A program made the position numbers and the translations under genes. Shown piece after piece: positions 9,483-17,561 of a stretch of 64,000 nucleotides of DNA (the first letter of the stretch is position 1; every line of letters starts with the position of its first letter). The DNA comes from CAZTUH01 sp964620485 (GTDB lineage Bacteria; Pseudomonadota; Gammaproteobacteria; Burkholderiales; Burkholderiaceae_B): contig CAZUGU010000008.1 of NCBI GenBank assembly GCA_964620485.1, forward strand, positions 186,001 through 250,000, in the 5' to 3' direction. The notes beneath the pieces were generated by a model. The model worked only from the letters and a program-made list of their open reading frames with translations. It did not search any database and had not been told where the DNA came from.

Positions 9483-11078
9483 TTAATCTATGTTATCAGG
9501 TAAGATCGCATTCTTATGCGTAAGTAATTTTTCAAATTCTTGATCTGTTAAGCCATAAGACGGCTTAACAGATATATTTTTTTCAATACCTTTACTTTGT
9601 TCACAAGCCGAAACATTTAGTATGCCATCGGTATCTATCTGAAAAGTAACACGAATACGTGCTATACCTGCTTTCATAGGTGGGATATTCACTAATTCAA
9701 ATCTTGCAAGTGATCGACAGTTTCGTACTAAATTATCCTCACCTTGCACTATATGAATACTCATAAAAGTTTGATTATCTTTAAAAGTTGTAAATTCTTG
9801 ATAACGAGAAATAGGAATAACACTATTTCTTGGAATAATTGGTTCAACTAATCCACCCATTATTTCTAAACCTAATGATAAAGGAGTTACATCAAGTAAT
9901 AACCAATCTTTGTTTAAATTATATTTTCCGGATAATAATTTATTAGCTTGAAAAGCAGCTCCTAATACTACTACTTGATCCGGATTAAGATTTGTTAATA
10001 AGGTTGATTTAAATAAATCAGATACAAAATTTTGAACAATTGGCATACGAGTTGTACCGCCAACCATTATTACACCTTTTATATCTGAAAAATTTAAGCC
10101 TGAATCATTTATTGTATTATTTACACAATCAGCTGTACGCTGTAATAATGGTATAGAAAGTTCCTCAATTTTTTTTCTATTTATTGAAGTTTGTAAAAAG
10201 TGACCATTTTCTAAATTTATGCTAATCTTTACTGAATCAACATCCGATAAACTCTCACGAGCAGATCGTGCTATTATCAATAATTGATATTGATCTAATT
10301 GAGAAAATACTATTTCAGGATAAGTATCTAATATAAAATTAACAATGGTATGATCAAAATCATCACCACCTAATGCGGTATCACCTCCAGTAGCTAGAAC
10401 TTCAAAGATACCATTTTTTAAATGTAAAATAGAAATATCAAATGTACCGCCACCTAAATCATAAACAGCATAAAAACCTTCTTTTGTTTTGTTTAAACCG
10501 TATGCAATTGCTGCTGCAGTTGGTTCATTTAATAATCGTAATACATTTATTCCTGCTAATTTTGCTGCATCACGTGTTGCTTGTCGTTGTACATCATCAA
10601 AATATGCAGGAACAGTAATTACTGCCCCAATTAATTTTCCAGAAAGTTGATTCTCCACACGTTGACGTAATTTTATCAAAATTTCTGCAGAAATTTCAAT
10701 TGGACTGACATCGCCCTGTATAGTATTTATATACAACATACCAGTTTTATTTACAAATTTGTAAGGCATATGTAATAACTGCTTATCACTATAATTTCTA
10801 CCTATTAATCTCTTGACAGATACAATCGTATTAAATGGATCTGATTTTTGATTGAATAAAGATTCATATCCAACATGAATTTCACCATTAGCAAGATAAC
10901 GAACAGCAGATGGTAATAAAGCCCGGCCTTGAAGATCAGAAAAAATTTTTGGGAAATTTTGATATATAGTAGCTACTAAGGAATTTGTAGTGCCTAAATC
11001 TATTCCTATCAAAAATTCATTCTGATTTGAATTCGATGAAGATTTTGAATTAGGTTCTAAGATCTGTAATAACGCCAT
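9483..11078 (-). CDS. hscA: Fe-S cluster chaperone HscA, lacking the C-terminal lid
   Basis: HscA is the Hsp70 that releases the [2Fe-2S] cluster from IscU together with HscB. The ATPase domain is complete (GIDLGTTNSLVA, YDLGGGTFDISIL, GGTTRMPIVQ) and so is the beta-sandwich substrate domain, which ends at VKPSYGLTDQEFEKLL. The protein then stops after a short tail at 531 residues, whereas HscA is normally about 615-620. The roughly 100-residue alpha-helical lid is absent. The 182 bases to fdx are too short to encode it and show no remnant I can recognise. Allosteric ATPase and IscU binding in the sandwich domain could persist; stable substrate trapping would be reduced. The N-terminal extension is Ser/Asn-rich. 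Confidence 0.93.
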   Translation of the reverse strand: MALLQILEPNSKSSSNSNQNEFLIGIDLGTTNSLVATIYQNFPKIFSDLQGRALLPSAVRYLANGEIHVGYESLFNQKSDPFNTIVSVKRLIGRNYSDKQLLHMPYKFVNKTGMLYINTIQGDVSPIEISAEILIKLRQRVENQLSGKLIGAVITVPAYFDDVQRQATRDAAKLAGINVLRLLNEPTAAAIAYGLNKTKEGFYAVYDLGGGTFDISILHLKNGIFEVLATGGDTALGGDDFDHTIVNFILDTYPEIVFSQLDQYQLLIIARSARESLSDVDSVKISINLENGHFLQTSINRKKIEELSIPLLQRTADCVNNTINDSGLNFSDIKGVIMVGGTTRMPIVQNFVSDLFKSTLLTNLNPDQVVVLGAAFQANKLLSGKYNLNKDWLLLDVTPLSLGLEIMGGLVEPIIPRNSVIPISRYQEFTTFKDNQTFMSIHIVQGEDNLVRNCRSLARFELVNIPPMKAGIARIRVTFQIDTDGILNVSACEQSKGIEKNISVKPSYGLTDQEFEKLLTHKNAILPDNID

Positions 11079-11168
11079 GTGAAGTATAAAATCCAGAGAA
11101 GAATTTGTTATATAAGTAAAATCATAAGAAATAAAATTTTGAAATATGGTTCTACTAATGTAATCCTC

Positions 11169-11657
11169 TTATACTTTATTAGATAATTTTTCTATAAAAA
11201 TCCACTCTATCAATTTATAAGCAGCTTGTGTATAATCCTTGTTATTATCTAATAAATTAGATATGAGTATATACATCGATTCTTGAGCTATCTTTAGCTC
11301 ATTTTTTAGCTGAATTAATATCTCAGGATCTTTTTTAGAATTTCTTAACATTTCTTGCCATTTTATTTGTTGTAACAAAAAATTCTGATCCAAAATATGA
11401 CTTTTATTCATATCTAGATTAACACCTGCCTGTTTGCAAAGATATTGTGCACGTAAAATCGGATCTTTCAGTTGTCGATATGCTTCATTAACATATGAAG
11501 ATAACATTATAGATTCTTGTTTTACAAGATTACTAGACATAGCATATAGATCCGGATGTATACGAGACATTAATATATGCCACGAATTCTTCAAAGAATT
11601 AACATCAATTAGAAATTGGTAAGGTAAATCAAATAATGTAAAGTAATTTTTTTTCAA
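11169..11657 (-). CDS. hscB: Fe-S assembly J-protein HscB
   Basis: HscB is the J-domain co-chaperone that brings IscU to HscA. After the proposed start come YFTLFDLP and the J-domain HPD motif (RIHPDLY), then a C-terminal three-helix bundle that binds IscU. A longer frame exists to 11735, but its first 26 codons overlap iscA out of frame and do not look like HscB. I therefore choose the TTG at 11655-11657, giving MKKNYFTLF and 162 residues (E. coli 171). This start lies 7 bases after the iscA stop. The start codon is an inference; the family is clear. Confidence 0.88.
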   Translation of the reverse strand: MKKNYFTLFDLPYQFLIDVNSLKNSWHILMSRIHPDLYAMSSNLVKQESIMLSSYVNEAYRQLKDPILRAQYLCKQAGVNLDMNKSHILDQNFLLQQIKWQEMLRNSKKDPEILIQLKNELKIAQESMYILISNLLDNNKDYTQAAYKLIEWIFIEKLSNKV

Positions 11658-11664
11658 TAAATCT

Positions 11665-11988
11665 TTAAACGGTAAACGATTCACCACAACCGCAGGTGTT
11701 TTTCTCATTTGGGTTCCGAAATTGAAATCCTTCACTTAAACCAGTTTTAGTATAGTCTAATTCTGTACCATCCAGATATAAAAAACTTTTAGGATCAACT
11801 ATAATTTTTATGCCAAAATTTATAAATATTTTATCTTCAGGTTCTGATTGATCTGCATACTCCAATTTATATGCCATACCAGAACATCCAGTTCTACGAA
11901 TCCCAATACGTAAACCTATACCAGAACCACGTTTTTTTAGGTAAAATGCTATACGAGTAGCAGCTTGTTCAGTAATAGTAATTGACAT
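11665..11988 (-). CDS. iscA: Iron-sulfur assembly A-type carrier IscA
   Basis: IscA is an A-type carrier protein for iron or Fe-S clusters, needed mostly for [4Fe-4S] maturation. The 107-residue sequence has the three conserved cysteines: one in RRTGCSGMAY and two in the C-terminal CGCGESF. The length is standard. It lies between iscU and hscB in canonical isc order with small spacers, so co-transcription is likely. Confidence 0.96.
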   Translation of the reverse strand: MSITITEQAATRIAFYLKKRGSGIGLRIGIRRTGCSGMAYKLEYADQSEPEDKIFINFGIKIIVDPKSFLYLDGTELDYTKTGLSEGFQFRNPNEKNTCGCGESFTV

Positions 11989-12029
11989 AAATTATTAAAA
12001 TAACTTTTGATTTATTAAAAATGTTAATT

Positions 12030-12419
12030 TCAATGATTATCTATATTTTTGTTTCTATAATCGGATACAGCAGCTTTAATAGCATCTTCTGCTAAGATAG
12101 AACAATGAATCTTTACTGGTGGCAGTGCCAATTCCTCAACAATCTGTGTGTTACGAATTTCTAATGCCTGTTCTATAGTTTTGCCTTTTATCAATTCAGT
12201 TACTAAAGAGCTAGATGCAATAGCTGAACCACACCCATAAGTCTTGAAACATGCATTCTCTATAATTCCTTCTGAATTCACTTTTATTTGTAGCTTCATT
12301 ACATCACCACATGCAGGAGCACCGACCATCCCAATACCTACATTAGCTTCATTTTTTTCAAATGAACCAACATTACGTGGATTTTCATAATGATCTAAAA
12401 CTTTTGAACTGTATGTCAT
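12030..12419 (-). CDS. iscU: Iron-sulfur cluster scaffold IscU
   Basis: IscU is the scaffold on which [2Fe-2S] clusters are built from IscS-derived sulfur. The three cluster cysteines occur in GAPACGDVMK, KTYGCGSAIA and KIHCSILAEDAI. The HscA recognition motif LPPVK is present directly before HCS, so the substrate of the lidless HscA is intact. The frame is open to 12440, but the ATG at 12417-12419 is preceded by GGAGAAAA at good spacing and gives the usual MTYSSKVLDHYENPRNVG, 129 residues. It follows iscS by 36 bases. Confidence 0.97.
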   Translation of the reverse strand: MTYSSKVLDHYENPRNVGSFEKNEANVGIGMVGAPACGDVMKLQIKVNSEGIIENACFKTYGCGSAIASSSLVTELIKGKTIEQALEIRNTQIVEELALPPVKIHCSILAEDAIKAAVSDYRNKNIDNH

Positions 12420-12455
12420 AAATTTTCTCCATATTAACAATAAAAATAATAAACA

Positions 12456-13685
12456 TCAGTGTGTTGACCATTTTACTAAACTTAAATCAATACCATCTTG
12501 AAACATTTCCCAAAGCGGTGACATATTTCTCAACTTTTCTACCTTATTTTTTAATAATTGAATTGCATAGTTTACTTCTTCTTCTTTAGAAAAACGACCA
12601 ATACTAAATCTAATAGAACTATGTGCTAATTCATCATTGCGACCCAAAGCACGTAATACATATGAAGGTTCTAAACTAGCAGATGTGCAAGCAGATCCGC
12701 TAGAGATCGCTAATTCTTTAAGAGCCATAATCAAAGATTCTCCCTCGACATAATTAAAACTAACATTTAGATTATGTGGAATACGAGATTCCATACTACC
12801 ATTTAAGTAAATTTCTTCAATTTCTGACAAACCTTTCCATAAGCGATCACGCAAGATTTTAATTCGTTCATTTTCGGTTTCCATTTCTCTATTTGCTAAT
12901 TCAAAAGCTTCTCCCATACCAACAATTTGATGAGTTGGTAATGTTCCTGATCGAAATCCACGCTCATGTCCGCCGCCATGAATCTGTCCTTCAATACGTA
13001 TCCGTGGCTTTCTACGCATATATAATGCACCAATACCCTTCGGGCCATAAACTTTATGTGCTGAGAGTGACATTAGATCGACTAATGTATTTTGAAGATC
13101 AATTTTTACTTTTCCAACAGCCTGTGCAGCATCTACATGAAAAATTATACTATGCTCATGACAAAATTCACCTAATCTAACAATATCTTGAATAACACCA
13201 ATTTCATTATTAACCATCATAACTGATGCTAGAATTGTATCAGGTCGTACGGCAGATTTAAATTTTTCAAAATTTATAAGTCCATCGCTTTCTACATCAA
13301 GGTAAGTTACTTCAAATCCCTGTCTTTCTAGTTCTCGACAGGTATCTAATACTGCTTTATGTTCAGTCTTCACTGTAATAATATGTTTGCCACGATCAGA
13401 GTAAAAATGAGCAGCACCTTTTATTGCAAGATTATTTGATTCAGTTGCACCTGAAGTCCATATAATTTCCCTTGAATCTGCATTTAACAACTGAGCGACT
13501 TGTCCTCGAGCAATTTCAATAGCTTTTTCAGCATTCCATCCAAATACATGACTTCTTGATGCAGCATTACCAAAATTTTTTGATAGCCATGGAAGCATCT
13601 TTTCTATAACACGAGAATCAACTGGTGTTGTAGCAGAATAATCAAAGTAAATTGGATCCGTAATTTCTAAATGATTAGATATCAT
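12456..13685 (-). CDS. iscS: Cysteine desulfurase IscS
   Basis: This PLP enzyme removes sulfur from cysteine for Fe-S clusters and, through TusA, for tRNA thiolation. The protein has 409 residues. The PLP lysine is in SLSAHKVYGPKG, and the mobile-loop catalytic cysteine in SSGSACTSASLEP. The N-terminus YFDYSATTPVD and C-terminus SPLWEMFQDGIDL are typical of group I IscS. It heads the isc operon. The usual repressor gene iscR, normally directly upstream, is absent; the next gene upstream is uvrB after a 453-base spacer. The gene ends in TGA, one of several UGA stops in the window, so RF2 function is needed. Confidence 0.97.
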   Translation of the reverse strand: MISNHLEITDPIYFDYSATTPVDSRVIEKMLPWLSKNFGNAASRSHVFGWNAEKAIEIARGQVAQLLNADSREIIWTSGATESNNLAIKGAAHFYSDRGKHIITVKTEHKAVLDTCRELERQGFEVTYLDVESDGLINFEKFKSAVRPDTILASVMMVNNEIGVIQDIVRLGEFCHEHSIIFHVDAAQAVGKVKIDLQNTLVDLMSLSAHKVYGPKGIGALYMRRKPRIRIEGQIHGGGHERGFRSGTLPTHQIVGMGEAFELANREMETENERIKILRDRLWKGLSEIEEIYLNGSMESRIPHNLNVSFNYVEGESLIMALKELAISSGSACTSASLEPSYVLRALGRNDELAHSSIRFSIGRFSKEEEVNYAIQLLKNKVEKLRNMSPLWEMFQDGIDLSLVKWSTH

Positions 13686-14138
13686 AATTGTTATTAACTT
13701 TTAAAACGAATCTATAAATGAATTCTAAAGACTAAATTAGATTATATATAATTTAACTTAAATATCCAGGAAAATTTAACTTAAATATCCAGGAAAATTT
13801 AATTTCATAATTAACTAAAATATTATCTTTATTATAGAAAATTAATATCAGTAACATTTAAATTTATTCTTATTTTTTTGAATTAATTTTCTGCATTTAA
13901 ATAAAAGTCAGATCAATCAAATCCAATAATAAAGATCTATAAAGAATATTCATTAATTTTAAATTGTCCGAAATACTCATATTAATATTAAAACATAAAT
14001 AATTTTATTTATTTTAAGATCTATTTTGTTAGTATCAACTAATATTATTAGATTGTGTCTAACTGTATTTTTTTAACTATTAAATGTTTTTTCTATAAAT
14101 TAATAGAATATATTTTATACTTTAAAAAAAGAATTTTT
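13686..14138. other. Intergenic region upstream of iscS
   Basis: This 453-base AT-rich spacer lies between uvrB (3' end) and iscS (5' end), both on the minus strand. It must contain the isc promoter. It holds a two-copy 23-bp tandem repeat at 13751-13796. No iscR remnant or ORF is recognisable. Confidence 0.6.
13751..13796. repeat. 23-bp tandem duplication
   Basis: Two identical 23-base copies (ATTTAACTTAAATATCCAGG plus AAA) are arranged head to tail, followed by the beginning of a third that diverges after five bases. The repeat lies about 65 bases upstream of the iscS start, in its likely leader or promoter region. Confidence 0.9.
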
Positions 14139-16181
14139 TTAAAAATCGTTTTTATTATCTTTACCTGACAAATTCATGCGATTTTTTAATATGATTATAG
14201 AATCACGGACATTTGCAGCTTGTAAAAATTCTAAATTATGAGCATGCTTCATCATTTTCTTTTCTAATCGAAGAATTTCATTAGATAATGATTTTTCACT
14301 TTTTATTGATAGGGCTAATTTTTTATTACTAGATTTGTTTTTTTTTGGTGTTATCATGACACCATCAATTAATTCATGTATTGTTTTATAGATACCGCGA
14401 GCAATAATATTATTTTTGTTATTAAATTCTATTTGTTTTGCACGTCTCCGCTCTGTTTCATCAATTGCAAATTTCATTGAATTTGTAATATTATCTCCAT
14501 ATAATATAGCATAACCGTTCAAATTGCGAGCAGCACGTCCTATAATTTGTATTAAACTACGAGATGAACGCAAAAATCCTTCTTTATCCGCATCCAAAAT
14601 AGCTACAAGAGATACTTCTGGTATATCTAGTCCTTCGCGTAATAAATTTATTCCGATTAGTACATCAAATGTACCCAAACGTAGATCACGTAATATTTCA
14701 CCTCGTTCAATTGTATCAATATCAGAATGTAAATACCTTACTTTTATTCCATTCCCCATTAAAAAATTTGTAAGATTTTCCGACATACGTTTTGTCAAAG
14801 TTATTACTAATACGCGTCCCTTTAATCTGATATGTTTCAATATTTGACCTAGTAGATCATCTATTTGAGTAGATGCAGGCCGAATTTCAACAATTGGATC
14901 CAATAGACCAGTAGGTCGTACAATCTGTTCAACTATATTATCAGAACATGATATTTCATAATTTGAAGGAGTAGCTGAAACAAAAATGCATTGTCGCATG
15001 CGTGTTTCAAATTCTTTCATATGCAAAGGTCGATTATCGAGTGCTGAAGGTAGACGGAATCCATATCGAACTAATACTTCTTTTCTTGAGTAGTCGCTAC
15101 GTGCCATAGCATTAATCTGACCAATTGTAATATGACTTTCATCAATAAACATTATTGAATCTATTGGTAAAAAATCAATCAATGTTGGTGGTGGATCTCC
15201 TGATGCAATTCCTGAAAAGTGTCTTGAATAATTTTCAATTCCTTTACAAGAACCCAGTTCTTGTAGCATTTCTATATCAAAGTTTGTTCTTTGTATCAAC
15301 CTTTGAGCTTCATTATGACAACCTTTTTCAGTTAGAATTTTTGTTTGTTCATCTAATTCCTTTTTTATGCTCTCAACAGCTTGTACAATCTTATTGTAAG
15401 GTATTACATGATGTGAATTTGGATATACTGTAAAACGCGTTAATTCCTGATAGATATCACTGGTTAATGGATCAAAAATTTTAATAGATTCAATTTTTTC
15501 ATCGATTAATTTTAAACGTAGTGCTCTTTCAGAGTGTTCAGCAGGAAAAATATCTATAACTTCTCCACGTATACGAAAAATACCTCTAGAAAATTTTACA
15601 TTATTACGTTTATATTGCATTGAAATTAATCGTTCAATAACTTTATCTCTAGAAATATAATCACCTCTTCGTAAGACGAGTATCATTTCAAGATAATCTT
15701 TTGGGTTACCAATTGCATAAATACAGGATACTGTTGAAATAATGATAGTATCACGCCTTTCTAATAAACTTTTTGTTGCTGATAAACGCATTTGCTCTAT
15801 ATGAGAATTGATCGATGCGTCTTTCTCAATAAAAAAATCCCGTTTTGGAATATAAGCTTCTGGCTGATAATAATCATAGTATGATACAAAATATTCTACT
15901 GCATTTTTCGGAAAGAACTCACGCATTTCTGAATAGATTTGGGCAGCCAATGTCTTGTTAGGAGCTAAAATCAATGTAGGTTTTCCAAATCTAGCAATAA
16001 TGTTAGCCATGGTATATGTCTTTCCAGATCCAGTCACTCCTTTTAGGACCTGTTTTAATAAACCATTTTCCAATCCATGAACTAACTTATTTATTGCAAT
16101 AGGCTGATCGCCAGAAGGCATATATGGCCGATAAAGATCAAATGGACTATTAGGAAAAAAAGCAAATCTGTCTAATGTCAT
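14139..16181 (-). CDS. uvrB: Excinuclease ABC subunit B
   Basis: UvrB verifies damage and loads UvrC in nucleotide excision repair. The 680-residue protein is full length. It shows Walker A GVTGSGKTYT (about residue 48), the damage-sensing beta-hairpin YYDYYQPEAYIPKRD, Walker B-like MFIDESHIT, helicase motif VI QIIGRAARN, and a C-terminal UVR motif (LEKKMMKHAHNLEFLQAA) for UvrC binding. A GGAG precedes the ATG at 16179-16181. It is divergent from the aminotransferase gene with 79 bases between. UvrD is also in the window; uvrA and uvrC are not. Confidence 0.97.
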   Translation of the reverse strand: MTLDRFAFFPNSPFDLYRPYMPSGDQPIAINKLVHGLENGLLKQVLKGVTGSGKTYTMANIIARFGKPTLILAPNKTLAAQIYSEMREFFPKNAVEYFVSYYDYYQPEAYIPKRDFFIEKDASINSHIEQMRLSATKSLLERRDTIIISTVSCIYAIGNPKDYLEMILVLRRGDYISRDKVIERLISMQYKRNNVKFSRGIFRIRGEVIDIFPAEHSERALRLKLIDEKIESIKIFDPLTSDIYQELTRFTVYPNSHHVIPYNKIVQAVESIKKELDEQTKILTEKGCHNEAQRLIQRTNFDIEMLQELGSCKGIENYSRHFSGIASGDPPPTLIDFLPIDSIMFIDESHITIGQINAMARSDYSRKEVLVRYGFRLPSALDNRPLHMKEFETRMRQCIFVSATPSNYEISCSDNIVEQIVRPTGLLDPIVEIRPASTQIDDLLGQILKHIRLKGRVLVITLTKRMSENLTNFLMGNGIKVRYLHSDIDTIERGEILRDLRLGTFDVLIGINLLREGLDIPEVSLVAILDADKEGFLRSSRSLIQIIGRAARNLNGYAILYGDNITNSMKFAIDETERRRAKQIEFNNKNNIIARGIYKTIHELIDGVMITPKKNKSSNKKLALSIKSEKSLSNEILRLEKKMMKHAHNLEFLQAANVRDSIIILKNRMNLSGKDNKNDF

Positions 16182-16260
16182 GTTAGACTCCGTTTGTTAT
16201 AAAAATTAAAGTATCATTTGAACATTACAGTTATCTCATTTACTATTTTTCGATGAATCT

Positions 16261-17463
16261 ATGAACAGTCTTTTCAAATCAGTCAAAAATGCACCACATG
16301 ATCCAATACTTGGATTAAATGATCAATATAACAATGATATACGTAAAGGAAAAATTAACTTAGGAGTGGGTATTTATTACAATGAATTAGGAGAAATACC
16401 TCTCTTACAATCTATTCATCAAGCAGAACTTGCATACGTTAAATGTGCAAAACCACGGGGATATTTGCCGATTAATGGATTAAAAAATTATAATTATAAT
16501 ACTCAATTGTTGTTATTTGGTCCTAATTCTCATCTAATAGAAGAAGGACGTGTCATTACTGTTCAAACACTTGGTGGTACCGGTGCTCTAAAAATAGGAG
16601 GTGATTTTTTAAGACAATTATTACCACAATCGAAAATAATGATTAGTAATCCTAGCTGGGATAATCATCGAGCAATTTTTGAATTCATAGGTTTTTTTGT
16701 TGATACTTATACTTATTATGATTTCTCTACGAATGAATTAGATTTTCACGGCTTGACAACTGATATAAAAAATTCTCCAAAGCAAACTATTGTAGTATTT
16801 CATGCTTGTTGCCACAATCCAACAGGTATGGATCCAAATTCTGAACAATGGAAAGAAATAGCATCTATTGTTAAAACACGAAATCTTATACCATTTATTG
16901 ATATAGCTTATCAAGGTTTTGGTGAAGGATTAGAACAGGATTCTTACCCTATAAGGATTTTTGCAAAAATGGGTATATCAGTTTTTATTAGTTCTTCATT
17001 TTCAAAATCATTTTCACTATATGGAGAACGTGTTGGCGCATTAACCATTATTACAAATAATAAAAATGAAACAGAGAATGTATTAAGTCAAATTAAAAAA
17101 ATCATCCGAGTAAATTACTCAAACCCACCAACTCATGGTGCATCCATTATATCGCATATTTTGAGTGAACCTAAACTTTTTTCATTATGGAAGAAAGAAT
17201 TAACCAACATGAGAGAACGTATATATTCTGTACGCAAAACATTAGTCCAAAAACTTGAAAAAGTTAACATTTTAAAAGATTTTAGCTTTATATTAAAACA
17301 AAGAGGAATGTTTTCATTTTCTGGATTGGATCCTATTCAAGTCTCAAGACTTAGAAAGGAATACGGAATTTATATTGTATCTAATGGTCGAATTTGTATG
17401 GCTGCACTGAATGAAAAAAATATTGACGATTTTATTTCGGGTTTTATAAATGTATTTAAATAA
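16261..17463 (+). CDS. tyrB: Aromatic amino acid / aspartate aminotransferase
   Basis: This is a class I PLP aminotransferase of subfamily Ia (AspC/TyrB). Motifs include GGTGALKIG near residue 105, HACCHNPTGMDP, the Asp-Tyr pair in FIDIAYQGFGEG, the PLP lysine in SSSFSKSFSLYGERVGAL and the substrate arginine near the C-terminus (NGRICMAALN). The length of 400 is normal. It probably makes phenylalanine, tyrosine and aspartate from their keto acids; specificity cannot be read with certainty, so aspC is an alternative symbol. The uvrB/tyrB divergent pair is common in the Alcaligenaceae as I recall it. Confidence 0.88.
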   Translation: MNSLFKSVKNAPHDPILGLNDQYNNDIRKGKINLGVGIYYNELGEIPLLQSIHQAELAYVKCAKPRGYLPINGLKNYNYNTQLLLFGPNSHLIEEGRVITVQTLGGTGALKIGGDFLRQLLPQSKIMISNPSWDNHRAIFEFIGFFVDTYTYYDFSTNELDFHGLTTDIKNSPKQTIVVFHACCHNPTGMDPNSEQWKEIASIVKTRNLIPFIDIAYQGFGEGLEQDSYPIRIFAKMGISVFISSSFSKSFSLYGERVGALTIITNNKNETENVLSQIKKIIRVNYSNPPTHGASIISHILSEPKLFSLWKKELTNMRERIYSVRKTLVQKLEKVNILKDFSFILKQRGMFSFSGLDPIQVSRLRKEYGIYIVSNGRICMAALNEKNIDDFISGFINVFK

Positions 17464-17561
17464 TATTTAAATACATTTATATATTTCTAATCATCAAATT
17501 TTTATAAATAAGAATGCTATATGATTGCACTAGCTAATTATTTTGATTGTAAGAATTATAT

